Source: Methanomethylovorans hollandica DSM 15978
GTDB lineage: Archaea > Halobacteriota > Methanosarcinia > Methanosarcinales > Methanosarcinaceae
Length of the DNA stretch: 64,000 nucleotides
Direction: 5' to 3'
Assembly (NCBI RefSeq): GCF_000328665.1
Contig: NC_019977.1
Span: forward strand, 1,054,001 to 1,118,000
In this document: positions 54,435 to 63,971 of the stretch, piece after piece
Position numbering within the stretch: position 1 is the stretch's first letter
How the letters are laid out: each line of letters starts with the position of its first letter
Notes under the pieces: model-generated
Databases searched by the model: none
What the model saw: the letters and a program-made list of their open reading frames with translations, nothing else
Told to the model about the DNA's origin: nothing
Program-made: the position numbers and the translations under genes

Positions 54435-55691
54435 ATGGATCACAGATCTATGTTGTTTGCTGTAGTAATGGTGATATGCCTTATACTGCTGCAGCAGCCT
54501 GTAAGTGCAAAAGGTGCTGGGGATACGGAATGGCTTACTCCCTCAAACGTCACTCTCTATTGGGGTGAGCAGGTCCTGATAGGCGGATACACTATTACTG
54601 CACAGGATTTTTCACCTTCAAAGCCTGTAGACCTTCCGGACGATTATGTGATGCTCAATGTCAAAAGTAATACTTCGCGTTCATGGGGTGCCATTCTTGC
54701 TCTTAATAATTCTATCATTCCTAACGAAACGATACTCGACGGATCTATCAGATTAACTGCTAATAAAATTATAACAGGCCGTGATATACCTACTCCCTAT
54801 GCCACTATAGAAGTTGCCCTTGCAAATATTCCATCCGTCAGTAAGCAAATACCCTGGATTAACAGTGTAGTTAGGGTAAAAAGGCTCCCTGTAAATGAAG
54901 CATACATCGATGAACGTGTAAATATATTGATCGAGGTGATAAGTCAAAAGGATATGTCCCTGGAGAATATCCGCATTAATGAGACAGTACCTGCCGGGTT
55001 CATAACCGATCCGGATATTGAGGGTACCTGCTGGACCATCAGTCTGAGCCCAGGAGAAAAACGATCTCTATCTTACTCCATACGTGCTTTAAGGCCAGGG
55101 ACTTTCCTGATACCTGGTATGCAAATGTTCTTTGACCATAATGGTGTAACCCACCACTTGCAAACCAATGCAAGCGAAATTGTGATACATGGTCCCTATA
55201 TAGATGTGAACAAGTCTTTTATTTATCAGGATATGAGGACAGATGGTCTTTTAAATGTCACTCTCAGGGTCAGTAACACTGGAGACCGGGCTGCTTATGT
55301 ACAGCTTACTGACCAGATACCTCAAAACTGCCAGCTGATAAGCGGCAACCTGAGCAAAAGCCAGGTCATGCAGCCATCGGATATATGGGTGCTTGAATAT
55401 TCAGTACTTGTAGGCTCCGGAGAAAATATTGTGATACCAGGTGCAAAAGTGAGGTTTGTAGACTCCAGGGAATATGGAGATGCATTTGAGTCTGCAAGCT
55501 TTTTATTCAGAATTCAGGAAAATATAGTGGAAAAGACTGAAACCGAAGAAGATATGTCCCTGGCGGAAACACCTGTTAAAACAGAGGCTGAAACCCAGGA
55601 GAATATGGTCACTGAAAAAATAAATTCTGTAAGCAGTCTTAAGCGCTGTCTGATTAACCTGATCGAAAGGGCTATAGGCTGGAGATCATAG
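54435..55691 (+). CDS. Secreted DUF11-like repeat protein
   Basis: A 418-residue exported protein. Residues 1-25 form a signal peptide (LFAVVMVICLILLQQ, cut after SAKG or near it). The body is beta-rich with two similar domains around residues 160-240 and 255-360 containing INETVPAGF and LTDQIPQNC, resembling DUF11/BatD-type immunoglobulin-like repeats of archaeal surface proteins, with several N-x-S/T sites. The tail is Glu/Thr-rich and ends in a short amphipathic RCLINLIERAIGWRS rather than a sorting signal or a span. Function is unknown; likely envelope. Confidence 0.7.
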   Translation: MDHRSMLFAVVMVICLILLQQPVSAKGAGDTEWLTPSNVTLYWGEQVLIGGYTITAQDFSPSKPVDLPDDYVMLNVKSNTSRSWGAILALNNSIIPNETILDGSIRLTANKIITGRDIPTPYATIEVALANIPSVSKQIPWINSVVRVKRLPVNEAYIDERVNILIEVISQKDMSLENIRINETVPAGFITDPDIEGTCWTISLSPGEKRSLSYSIRALRPGTFLIPGMQMFFDHNGVTHHLQTNASEIVIHGPYIDVNKSFIYQDMRTDGLLNVTLRVSNTGDRAAYVQLTDQIPQNCQLISGNLSKSQVMQPSDIWVLEYSVLVGSGENIVIPGAKVRFVDSREYGDAFESASFLFRIQENIVEKTETEEDMSLAETPVKTEAETQENMVTEKINSVSSLKRCLINLIERAIGWRS

Positions 55692-55737
55692 TGGAGGACA
55701 GGAAACATTTTAAATACATGCCAGACCAACTTTTATT

Positions 55738-56751
55738 ATGAGAGCTTTTGGAAAGGACCGTCTAACTGAAACTTTTATTTTCACTCATGGGGATTCTGAC
55801 GGCATCTGTTCCGGTGCCATCGCAAAGAGTGCCTATCCGGACTCACATATATATTTCACAAGCCCTGTAAGCCTGTTACAAAAACTGGAGCTGGGGAAAG
55901 GGTACAAGCGTGTGATCATTTGTGATATTGCTATTGATGAACGTACCAGCGCACAGCTTCTTCAAAAGCTTAAAGATTTATCCCGGGAAAGTGAACTGAT
56001 CTATATCGATCACCATCCTGTACCAAAGAACGGCTGGGATGAACCCTGGCTGCATAATGATCCATGTGTATGTTCCTCAGAGCTGACCTATAAAGTGCTT
56101 GCCCATCGTCTGAACAGGGATATGCGCAGAGTCGCTATTTATGGAGCTATAGGTGATTATGCAGATGATACCGATTCTGTAAAGGAGTGGTGTGAAGACT
56201 GGGATAAAAGGACCCTTTTCTTTGAGGCCGGTGCACTTGTCCAGGCGGTTATATATGCAGGTCGTGAATTCGATTTCAAGAGAGTGCTTATCGAATATCT
56301 TTCAAAGGATCGCCTTCCTTCAACTATTCCTGATGTACTTGATTTTGCAAAACAATGCTCTGATCTGGAAGAGCAGTTGAGGCTAAGGATCAAAGAGCAG
56401 GTTAAGAGCTTACAGAACATAGCCTATGTTATTGACCCCAAAGGTTACAAGTCCAAATCAGCTATATACGCTGCAGCTTACGGTCAGCGAAAAATTGGAA
56501 TCTCTGCCGAATACAGGCAGACAAAGCATTCCTATGATATGAGCTTCCGTTCACGTAGTCCTGTTGATCTTAATCTTATCTTGCGGGATGTAGCTCCCCG
56601 ATATGAGGGGACTGGCGGTGGTCTTGCGGAAGCAGCTGGTGCAAGGATACCAGTGGCTAATTTTCCAGCCTTCCTGAAAGACCTTGATATGCGCATAGGC
56701 GAAGAAGAGAAGAAGCTGAAAGAAGAACATATTATAGATAAGTGCCATTAA
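55738..56751 (+). CDS. DHH-family phosphoesterase
   Basis: A 337-residue RecJ-like protein. Motif I is FTHGDSDGICSGAI (about 15-28), the aspartate at ICDIA matches motif II, the DHH motif is IDHHP (about 97-101), and a later GDYADD completes the metal site. A C-terminal DHHA1-like domain ends GTGGGLAEAAGARIP. It is probably a Mn-dependent nuclease or oligo/cyclic-nucleotide phosphodiesterase. No RBS is obvious; the gene is 46 bases after the secreted protein and 15 bases before an EngB-like GTPase. Confidence 0.88.
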   Translation: MRAFGKDRLTETFIFTHGDSDGICSGAIAKSAYPDSHIYFTSPVSLLQKLELGKGYKRVIICDIAIDERTSAQLLQKLKDLSRESELIYIDHHPVPKNGWDEPWLHNDPCVCSSELTYKVLAHRLNRDMRRVAIYGAIGDYADDTDSVKEWCEDWDKRTLFFEAGALVQAVIYAGREFDFKRVLIEYLSKDRLPSTIPDVLDFAKQCSDLEEQLRLRIKEQVKSLQNIAYVIDPKGYKSKSAIYAAAYGQRKIGISAEYRQTKHSYDMSFRSRSPVDLNLILRDVAPRYEGTGGGLAEAAGARIPVANFPAFLKDLDMRIGEEEKKLKEEHIIDKCH

Positions 56752-56766
56752 GCAACCGGAGATAAT

Positions 56767-57396
56767 ATGAAAAATAAACCGGACCTTGCTTATGGTGCTG
56801 AATTTGAGATATTATTTGTGGGCAGGTCTAATGTTGGAAAATCCTCTGTCATTCGCAAACTGACAGGCAGTAAAGTAAGAGTGGGCAAAAGGCCCGGTGT
56901 GACCCTGAAACCTACGCATGTAAGATTAGGTGATCTGCTGGTTACGGATATGCCTGGTTTTGGTTTCATGCACGGTGTCAAGGAACGTAAGCAGGACATC
57001 GTCAAAGATCAGATAGTACATTATATAGAGGATAATGCAGAAAGGATCGATCTTGCTGTATTGGTGGTTGATGGCTCTTCTTTTCTGGACATAGTTACCA
57101 GGTGGGAAGAAAGGAATGAAATTCCTGTAGATATTGAATTGTTCAAGTTCCTGAATGAGATGGAGATCCCTGTCATTTTGGCTATCAATAAAGTGGACAA
57201 GATCGAAGAAGCTATGGTTGACCATGTGCTTGATGCTATTGTGGAGAAACTTGGCCTGCCCTCACCTTGGAATATGTGGCAGGAAGTTGTGGTACCTGTA
57301 AGTGCCAAAGAGAACGACCTTAAGAAACTTGTGTCGTGTATCCGGCAACGCATGCATCTTGCAAAAAGGGATGATCTTTTCAGATATGTGCACTGA
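56767..57396 (+). CDS. engB: EngB-like GTP-binding protein
   Basis: A 209-residue TrmE-Era-EngA-EngB-class GTPase. G1 GRSNVGKSS (about 19-27), G2 Thr after GVTLKPT, G3 DMPGFGF (about 61-67), G4 NKVDK (about 141-145) and G5 SAKEN (about 178-182) are intact. EngB assists assembly of the large ribosomal subunit. RBS is GGAGATAAT. It is coupled to the DHH phosphoesterase by a 15-base gap. Confidence 0.9.
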   Translation: MKNKPDLAYGAEFEILFVGRSNVGKSSVIRKLTGSKVRVGKRPGVTLKPTHVRLGDLLVTDMPGFGFMHGVKERKQDIVKDQIVHYIEDNAERIDLAVLVVDGSSFLDIVTRWEERNEIPVDIELFKFLNEMEIPVILAINKVDKIEEAMVDHVLDAIVEKLGLPSPWNMWQEVVVPVSAKENDLKKLVSCIRQRMHLAKRDDLFRYVH

Positions 57397-57951
57397 TATT
57401 AGAAAATTTCAATAAATCTGTATTATATATGTAACCGGTAAATTATAGATGTTGATTGTCCGACCAAATACATATATAATTTAAATAATATAATCTAATG
57501 TAATCTTATACTTATGGCAGAGTGCTGAAGTGTGCATTTTGAAATAATGTCTTAAATATCTATGAATGGGATGAAGCTCAATATCAGCGTGTTTCTATCT
57601 TGAGTCTGAGAAAGATCTTTATATCCGTTTCAATATAATTTACGTACAATATTTAAGGAAAAAGATAAAGAAGCAAAAGTTATTATTGCTATCTCCGATA
57701 ATATGTCTCGAGGAACTACGCAAGAAAATAAGGCCAGTGTCATGAATTATGGGAAACTGACACAAAGCAGTGTATATATATATATACATATTTATATATG
57801 TGTGTGTATACAACAGTCGTCACATGTCCTGAACTTCTAAGAGCCATAAAGATGTAGGAATTTCTGATGAAGCATCTGATCTCACAATTTGTAATAATTA
57901 TCAGTAAGGTGAGAACAGGTGATAGCACAGTAACTGGTATCATGATCTATA
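57397..57951. other. Long AT-rich intergenic stretch, no firm gene
   Basis: The 728-base gap before glgP is one of the largest gene-free stretches in the window. A plus-strand frame at 57646-57840 (ATG at 57703) reads KEAKVIIAISDNMSRGTT before running into a TA-rich microsatellite and a stop; it may be a fragment of an old gene. I see no RBS for it and do not call it. The 3' part of the gap holds the structured leader at 57952-58076. Confidence 0.35.
57772..57811. repeat. TA/TG microsatellite with dyad symmetry
   Basis: About 40 bases of alternating TA then TG around TATTTATATATG. It can form a weak hairpin with G-T pairs. It is the only simple repeat of this length noticed in the window. 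Confidence 0.6.
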
Positions 57952-58076
57952 TGGTCCCCGACGGGACCAGGCAACTTTAATATTCTGGCAGATGCAGGAT
58001 CGATGCAATTCCTGCTCTAAGACGCTCTTGTCATCTGTACGGAAAAAGAGACCGGGGTTTTGCTTTCAAAACCGGT
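57952..58076 (+). ncRNA. Candidate structured leader or small RNA before glgP
   Basis: Three hairpins stand in a row: TGGTCCC-CGAC-GGGACCA (57952-57969, perfect 7-bp stem, tetraloop), GCAGGA...TCCTGC (57994-58015), and ACCGG-GG-TTTTG...CAAAACCGGT (58051-58076, ten pairs with a 2-base bulge). The last ends 49 bases before the glgP ATG and could cover or release the RBS region or act as a terminator. The GC-rich stems stand out in AT-rich DNA. No known riboswitch class is recognised. Confidence 0.4.
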
Positions 58077-58124
58077 TTACCCAATTTACTTAATAATCAA
58101 AATTGATACAATAACGAGGGAAAT

Positions 58125-59834
58125 ATGCAGCAATTAATGAGCGACCAAAGATCAATAGCCTATTTTTCAATGGAGATAGGGATTGATGAACAAATCCACA
58201 CTTATAGCGGTGGCCTGGGGATACTGGCCGGTGACACTATACGCTCATCGGCTGATCTGAAGGTGCCACTGGTTGCGGTAACTCTTCTTTATCGCAAAGG
58301 GTACTTCCGTCAGAAGATCGAAGCAGATGGATGGCAGCGGGAAGAAACGGCAGCTTGGGACGTTGAAGGCATTCTGGAGGAAATGCCTCAGAGAACTATT
58401 CTCATGCTGGAAGGAAGAACTATCCATTTAAGGGCCTGGAAATATGAGGTCAAAGGAGTTACCGGCTTTACAGTACCTATCTATTTCCTTGATACTGATA
58501 TGCCTGAGAACCATGAATGGGATAGGACCCTGACACATCATCTATATGGTGGGGATGAACACTACAGGCTTTGTCAGGAAGCTATCCTTGGTATAGGGGG
58601 TATCAGAATGCTCCGAGCTCTCGGCCATCAAAATATTCAGAGTTTCCATATGAACGAGGGACATGCAGCACTCCTGACACTTGAGCTGCTGGATGAACAT
58701 ACAAAAAAGGATGGCAGAGCATATTTGATCGAAGATGACAGAAAAGCTGTGAGAAGTAGATGTGTATTCACGACTCACACTCTTGTTCCTGCCGGTCATG
58801 ATAAATTCCCTCTAGATGTGGTACGCAGGGTGCTTGGGCAAAGGGAGGATTTCTTTGCCTTGGAAGGTGTCATTCACGATGATTTTCTTAACATGACCCG
58901 TCTGGCCCTTAACCTTAGCCGTTATGTTAATGGAGTTGCAAGAAAACACGGGGAAGCCACAAGGCTTATGTTCACAGGATATTCCATCAATTCCATTACT
59001 AATGGAGTCCATGCTGCTACTTGGGTTTCAGAACCTTTTCAAAAACTTTTTGATAAATACATTCATATCTGGAAACAGGATAATTTCAGCCTGCGCTATG
59101 CATTAAGCATTCCAAAGCAGGAGATATGGGATGCCCATATGGAGGCAAAAAAGAAATTGCTCGATCTTGTCAACAAGCAATCAGGTGTGCAGATGGATGA
59201 GAATATACTTACCATAGGCTTTGCAAGACGGGCTGCGACATATAAACGAGCTGATCTCCTGTTCCACGATGTAGAAAGATTAAAAAGAATATCTTCACAG
59301 GTTGGAAAGATACAGGTCATATATGCCGGCAAGGCGCATCCCAGGGACTATGAGGCCAAGAAGCTCATCCAGCGTATATTCCAGGCTAAACAAAATCTTA
59401 ATGGAGACATTAAACTTGTGTATCTTGAAGATTACAACATGACCCTCGGTGCAATGATGACTGCCGGAGTTGATATCTGGCTGAATACTCCTGAACCGCC
59501 TATGGAAGCTTCTGGAACCAGTGGAATGAAAGCTGCTCTTAATGGTGTTCCCAATCTGAGCGTGCTGGACGGGTGGTGGATAGAAGGAAACATAGAAGGT
59601 GTGACAGGCTGGTCAATTGGGGAAGCGGTTATAGGGAATGGTGAAAACCGTGATCATTCCTTGGATGCAGCCTCCATGTACGATAAGCTGGAACATACGA
59701 TCGTTCCTATGTTCTATAACAATAGGGACCAATTCATCAGTATGATGTCACATTCCATTGCTATCAATGGTTCATTCTTCAATACCCATAGAATGATGCA
59801 GGAATATGTGCTTAACGCCTATTTCTTATGCTAA
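58125..59834 (+). CDS. glgP: Alpha-glucan (glycogen) phosphorylase
   Basis: A 569-residue GT35 phosphorylase of the short archaeal/bacterial type. It begins [11 protein letters not shown]...[11 protein letters not shown]; the middle has [10 protein letters not shown] and [16 protein letters not shown]; the PLP lysine is in [15 protein letters not shown] (about 469). It releases glucose-1-phosphate from glycogen with phosphate. RBS is GAGGG. A perfect 12-bp terminator hairpin lies downstream. It complements the glucan operons at 38-49 kb. Confidence 0.94.
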   Translation: MQQLMSDQRSIAYFSMEIGIDEQIHTYSGGLGILAGDTIRSSADLKVPLVAVTLLYRKGYFRQKIEADGWQREETAAWDVEGILEEMPQRTILMLEGRTIHLRAWKYEVKGVTGFTVPIYFLDTDMPENHEWDRTLTHHLYGGDEHYRLCQEAILGIGGIRMLRALGHQNIQSFHMNEGHAALLTLELLDEHTKKDGRAYLIEDDRKAVRSRCVFTTHTLVPAGHDKFPLDVVRRVLGQREDFFALEGVIHDDFLNMTRLALNLSRYVNGVARKHGEATRLMFTGYSINSITNGVHAATWVSEPFQKLFDKYIHIWKQDNFSLRYALSIPKQEIWDAHMEAKKKLLDLVNKQSGVQMDENILTIGFARRAATYKRADLLFHDVERLKRISSQVGKIQVIYAGKAHPRDYEAKKLIQRIFQAKQNLNGDIKLVYLEDYNMTLGAMMTAGVDIWLNTPEPPMEASGTSGMKAALNGVPNLSVLDGWWIEGNIEGVTGWSIGEAVIGNGENRDHSLDAASMYDKLEHTIVPMFYNNRDQFISMMSHSIAINGSFFNTHRMMQEYVLNAYFLC

Positions 59835-59867
59835 GAAGCACGGAACGTTCAGCAGATACAAAACCAG

Positions 59868-59895
59868 AAAGACAAATGACCTTTCATTTGTCTTT
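59868..59895 (+). terminator. Strong hairpin terminator after glgP
   Basis: Perfect 12-base arms (AAAGACAAATGA and its complement) with a CCTT loop run into TTTT, 34 bases after the glgP stop. Confidence 0.65.
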
Positions 59896-59912
59896 TATCC
59901 ATCTGATATTCC

Positions 59913-60494
59913 ATGACTATATCCATTCTAACTAAAGAACTCTGGCGCAAAAGCATTCATCTTACATCTCTTTTTATAGTAGCAGTCTATGTTTACCTGG
60001 GAAAGCCGATAGTACTGGATATGCTCATCGTATATCTGGTCTTAATTTTGCTGATCGAACATTTCCGCCTCAGTCGTGGCATTAAAATTCCGTTTTTCGA
60101 TATATTGTATAGAGAAAAAGAAAGGTCATGTGTGGGAGGACATGTTTTTTTTGTCCTGGGTTCTATTGCTGCTATCGCAGCGTATAGCAAAGAAGTGGCT
60201 ATCACTTCAATACTTATGATAACTTTTGGGGATATGGTTGCTTCTCTTGTAGGCATCAAGGCGGGTAAAACCCCTCTTAAAGGGACAAACAAGTCTCTGG
60301 AAGGCAGCGTTGCTGAATTCTTTACAGATCTTATAATTGCTGGTGTATTGCTGCAAAGTTTTTCTGTGGCTTTTGTCATGGCTGCAGTTGCCACTTCAGC
60401 TGAAACATGGCTAACAGGGATAGATGATAATTTATCCATACCTGTATTATCTGGTTTTAGTGCAGAGCTCATGATGTTAATTATTTCAGTATAA
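59913..60494 (+). CDS. Diacylglycerol/polyprenol kinase-family membrane protein
   Basis: A 193-residue protein with about six helices, of the SEC59/DGK1/VTE5 group. It opens ELWRKSIHLTSLFIVA (conserved R-K-x-x-H), then REKERSCVGGHVFFVLG and TFGDMVASLVGIKAGKTPLKGTNKSLEGS, the CTP-kinase-type motif, and ends with AETWLTG-DDNLSIP. It likely phosphorylates a polyprenol such as dolichol, or a phytol-like lipid alcohol, with CTP. No RBS is visible. It lies 17 bases after the glgP terminator. Confidence 0.82.
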   Translation: MTISILTKELWRKSIHLTSLFIVAVYVYLGKPIVLDMLIVYLVLILLIEHFRLSRGIKIPFFDILYREKERSCVGGHVFFVLGSIAAIAAYSKEVAITSILMITFGDMVASLVGIKAGKTPLKGTNKSLEGSVAEFFTDLIIAGVLLQSFSVAFVMAAVATSAETWLTGIDDNLSIPVLSGFSAELMMLIISV

Positions 60495-60584
60495 ATCTGT
60501 TCTGACAAAACCCGGTTTTTTAATAAAATGTCTACGCTCTAAATCAAATTAACTTTAGTTACACACAAGTTGTTTTTTTGAAAA

Positions 60585-60595
60585 GTTATAAATAG
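60585..60595 (+). promoter_or_regulatory. TATA box of the DUF4177 gene
   Basis: GTTATAAATAG stands 64-74 bases before the small gene at 60659, giving a leader of about 40 bases. Confidence 0.5.
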
Positions 60596-60658
60596 TGCCG
60601 TTGCATACTCTAATTATACACCATGATCTAATTAACTGAAAAAAAAAGAGGCTGGAAA

Positions 60659-60835
60659 ATGACACCATGGGAATATGAGATCAGATCGGTAAGGTTTGGA
60701 AACTGGGATCAGACAAAAGAAGATCTCAACAGAATGGGCATTGATGGCTGGGAACTGGTCAAGTTCTCTGATCAAATCGATGCAAATGTGAGAATGGCAT
60801 ATTTCAAAAGATCGATCGATGGTCTTGATATATGA
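60659..60835 (+). CDS. DUF4177-like 58-residue protein
   Basis: A short frame beginning MTPWEYEIRSVRF, with LNRMGIDGWELVKFSD in the middle and AYFKRS near the end. This is the DUF4177 pattern (Y-E-Y-x..., LN-x-xGxxGWELV, xxFKR). The role is unknown; such proteins are small beta-alpha-beta-beta folds. AGAGG is 9 bases upstream and a good TATA box precedes it. A T-rich tract follows directly. Confidence 0.75.
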   Translation: MTPWEYEIRSVRFGNWDQTKEDLNRMGIDGWELVKFSDQIDANVRMAYFKRSIDGLDI

Positions 60836-60837
60836 TT

Positions 60838-60875
60838 TTTTTGTTTACTATCTCCTCTTTTTTATTTTTTCTTTC
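60838..60875 (+). terminator. T-rich terminator after the DUF4177 gene
   Basis: A long T/C tract (TTTTTTGTTTAC..., TTTTTTATTTTTTC) begins right after the stop, the usual archaeal terminator form. The rest of the gap to 61074 has no gene. Confidence 0.5.
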
Positions 60876-61074
60876 AGGCATTTGATATTTCATTGATTCC
60901 CAGCAAGGGTAGTCTACAAATACCTTGAGAGACCTTGTCATCTGATAACGTTAATGTTCAGTGCTGATATGAATCGGATCAGACAACAATTGTCATTAAT
61001 GATATCACAATGACAGACTTATGAGGCAACAAGCCAAAATTATCATTACACATTTTACTCTGACAGGTGACAAT

Positions 61075-63852
61075 ATGACCGGAAAAGGAAACCCGTTCGG
61101 TGCAAGAGAGACCGTTGATATTTGTGATGAGAACGTGACGATCTACCGTCTGAGCAAGCTTGAGGAAATGGGTATGGTAAACATATCCCGTTTACCGTAT
61201 TCTATCAGGATATTGCTTGAATCCCTTCTGAGGAATGCAGGAAGCGAGGTTGTAAGTGAGGAGGACGTCCGTAACCTTGCTGCATGGAATCCTGAAAATA
61301 TACAGCAATCGGAGATACCGTTTATTCCTTCAAGGGTCATACTTCAGGATTTCACAGGTGTGCCAGCGGTTGTAGACCTGGCTGCAATAAGATCGGCGAT
61401 GCAACGCCTTGGGGGAAACCCGGCTGAAATCAATCCTGTGGTACCAGTGGATCTTGTAATAGACCATTCGATACAGGTGGATTACTTTGGAACTTCTTAT
61501 GCCATGCATTGTAATGAAAAGTTCGAATTCCACCGTAACCAGGAACGATATGAACTGCTTCACTGGGCACAAAGAGCTTTTGACAATCTCAGGGTTGTAC
61601 CCCCCGGAACAGGCATAATTCATCAGGTAAACCTTGAATATCTGGCGCCTCTGGTACATTTCAGGGAAACGGAACACGGTAAGATAGCATATCCTGATTC
61701 CCTTGTAGGTACCGACTCTCATACGACCATGATCAATGGTCTGGGTGTGCTAGGCTGGGGTGTGGGTGGTATAGAAGCAGAGGCTGTGATGCTTAACCAG
61801 CCCTATTATATGGCTATTCCTGAAGTCTTAGGTTTCAGGCTATATGGTGATCTGAAGGATGGGGTGACAGCAACAGATCTGGTTCTCACTGTAACGCAAA
61901 TGCTAAGGAAATATGGTGTTGTTGACAAGTTCGTGGAGTTCTACGGACCGGGTATGAGAGCTCTTGATCTGACGATAAGGGCAACCCTGGCGAACATGGG
62001 CCCGGAATATGGGGCTACAATGGGATTCTTCCCTGCTGATGAGAAGACCCTGGAATATATGCTTATGACAGGCAGGGACAGGAAGCATGTGGACATGGTC
62101 CGCGAGTACCTCAAGATACAGGGACTGTTCGTAACTGATGATTCTCCGGAACCTGTATTCACACATACGCTGGAACTTGACATGAGCACCGTGGAACCAT
62201 GCCTGGCAGGACCCAAAAGACCTCAGGATCGCATAATGCTTTCCGAAATGCCCCACGTATTCCACAAGGCAATGGAAACGTCATTCAAAGAAAAGAGAGG
62301 AGGAGAGTTACTCGCAGCAGATCCGGAATACAATCGCTGGCTGGAAGAGGGGGGGTACAGTGTTGCAAAGGACAAATATCCTGGTCATTCTGGTCTTCTG
62401 AAGATCAAATGTTCTGAAGATAATGTTTCTGTCTCGCATGGTGCTGTGGTTATTGCATCCATTACTTCATGCACCAATACTTCCAATCCCGCCGTGCTCA
62501 TAGGTGCAGGGCTGCTTGCAAAGAAAGCGGTGGAGAGGGGACTGCGGGTGAAACCCTTTGTGAAGACAAGCTTGTCTCCGGGTTCTAGGGTAGTAACCGA
62601 CTATCTGAAAGCTTCGGAATTAACACCTTATCTCGAGGCTCTGGGATTCCATGAGGTAGGATATGGATGTACCACATGTATCGGTAACAGTGGTCCTCTG
62701 AAGGATTCAGTGTCTCAGGCAATAAAGAACAAAGACCTTACAGTTGCTGCAGTACTTAGCGGTAACAGGAATTTCGAGGGCAGAATCAATGCCCAGATAA
62801 AGGCGAACTATCTTGCTTCTCCCATACTGGTGGTCGCATTTGCTCTTGCAGGTACAGTGGACATCGATCTTACCCGGGAACCTGTAGCATGTGATCCTAA
62901 TGGGCAGCCAGTGTATCTGAAAGATATATGGCCCGGACGGGAAGAGATCAATGATTATGTTTCCAGGTATGTTCTTCCTGAAATGTTTGAAAACCAATAC
63001 TCCAATGTGTTTGAAGGCACACAGCTGTGGAAGCAAATGAATGCTCCCAGCGGAACCCAATATAGCTGGAATCCTGAATCCACTTATATCCAGGAGCCAC
63101 CTTTCTTCAAGGATTTCCCACTTGATATAAGGGCAAAACAGGATATAAAGGGTGCAAGGGTTCTGGCAATGCTGGGTGACAGTATAACCACTGACCATAT
63201 ATCACCTGCAGGGTCCATACCTGCACACTATCCTGCCGGAGAATATCTCCTTAACCGCGGTGTAGATGAAAAGCATTTTAATTCATATGGAGCCCGCAGA
63301 GGAAATCATGAGGTCATGATGCGTGGGACCTTTGGTAATGTCAGGCTCAAAAATCAGCTTGTTCCAGGAAAAGTGGGCTCCTGGACCTTGCATCTGCCTG
63401 ACAGACAGGAGATGTACATCTATGATGCTGCCATGCAGTATATGAAAGATAAAGTCCCATTGATAGTGATCGCAGGCAAAGAGTATGGTACTGGAAGTTC
63501 TCGCGACTGGGCTGCCAAGGGTACTCAGCTTTTGGGAGTCCAAGCAGTGATAGCTGAATCATTCGAGCGTATTCACCGCAGCAATCTTATAGGCATGGGA
63601 GTACTTCCCCTGCAATTCAAGGAAGGAGAGAATTTCAGAACCTTTGGATTAGATGGGACTGAAGTATATGATCTGTTGGATATTGCCATGTTGCAGCCCG
63701 CCGGTGAACTGAGGGTTGTGGCCCACAAGGCAGATGGCACCGCAAAAACCTTCAATGTCATTGTAAGGCTTAATTCTTCCATTGAGGTGGAATATTTCCG
63801 AAATGGAGGAATATTGCATAGGTTCCTCAGGGAGAATATCAAAGGGAACTGA
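61075..63852 (+). CDS. acnA: Aconitate hydratase A
   Basis: A 925-residue AcnA/IRP1-type aconitase. The 4Fe-4S ligands are in ITSCTNTSNP (Cys about 466) and GCTTCIGNSGPL (two Cys about 532 and 535). HQVNLEYLAP, GTDSHTTMINGLGVLGWGVGG and C-terminal GKEYGTGSSRDWAAKG are all present. It interconverts citrate and isocitrate for 2-oxoglutarate synthesis. The start at 61075 has AGGTGA 5 bases upstream; the frame from 61021 adds 18 unrelated residues. Confidence 0.95.
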   Translation: MTGKGNPFGARETVDICDENVTIYRLSKLEEMGMVNISRLPYSIRILLESLLRNAGSEVVSEEDVRNLAAWNPENIQQSEIPFIPSRVILQDFTGVPAVVDLAAIRSAMQRLGGNPAEINPVVPVDLVIDHSIQVDYFGTSYAMHCNEKFEFHRNQERYELLHWAQRAFDNLRVVPPGTGIIHQVNLEYLAPLVHFRETEHGKIAYPDSLVGTDSHTTMINGLGVLGWGVGGIEAEAVMLNQPYYMAIPEVLGFRLYGDLKDGVTATDLVLTVTQMLRKYGVVDKFVEFYGPGMRALDLTIRATLANMGPEYGATMGFFPADEKTLEYMLMTGRDRKHVDMVREYLKIQGLFVTDDSPEPVFTHTLELDMSTVEPCLAGPKRPQDRIMLSEMPHVFHKAMETSFKEKRGGELLAADPEYNRWLEEGGYSVAKDKYPGHSGLLKIKCSEDNVSVSHGAVVIASITSCTNTSNPAVLIGAGLLAKKAVERGLRVKPFVKTSLSPGSRVVTDYLKASELTPYLEALGFHEVGYGCTTCIGNSGPLKDSVSQAIKNKDLTVAAVLSGNRNFEGRINAQIKANYLASPILVVAFALAGTVDIDLTREPVACDPNGQPVYLKDIWPGREEINDYVSRYVLPEMFENQYSNVFEGTQLWKQMNAPSGTQYSWNPESTYIQEPPFFKDFPLDIRAKQDIKGARVLAMLGDSITTDHISPAGSIPAHYPAGEYLLNRGVDEKHFNSYGARRGNHEVMMRGTFGNVRLKNQLVPGKVGSWTLHLPDRQEMYIYDAAMQYMKDKVPLIVIAGKEYGTGSSRDWAAKGTQLLGVQAVIAESFERIHRSNLIGMGVLPLQFKEGENFRTFGLDGTEVYDLLDIAMLQPAGELRVVAHKADGTAKTFNVIVRLNSSIEVEYFRNGGILHRFLRENIKGN

Positions 63853-63944
63853 GTTTCCCTTTAGATCATTTTTTAATAAATTTTAAAAATATTATGCTAC
63901 CCGGTGGTCCTGGCATGAAAAACAGTAAAATATAAAAAGAGCTT

Positions 63945-63971
63945 TGTCGGCATATATAAGTAATACCGACA
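63945..63971 (+). promoter_or_regulatory. Promoter with inverted repeat for a gene beyond the right edge
   Basis: A TATA box (CATATATAAG, 63951-63960) is embraced by TGTCGG (63945-63950) and CCGACA (63966-63971). The dyad around the TATA box suggests repressor control. The rest of 63853-64000 is AT-rich and non-coding. Confidence 0.5.

Noticed and set aside
57772-57811. TA-rich run as a promoter for glgP
   Set aside because: It is a microsatellite over 300 bases upstream of the gene and lacks a defined box A context.
57703-57840. 46-residue frame in the gap before glgP
   Set aside because: No RBS, and more than a third of it is translated from the TA/TG microsatellite.
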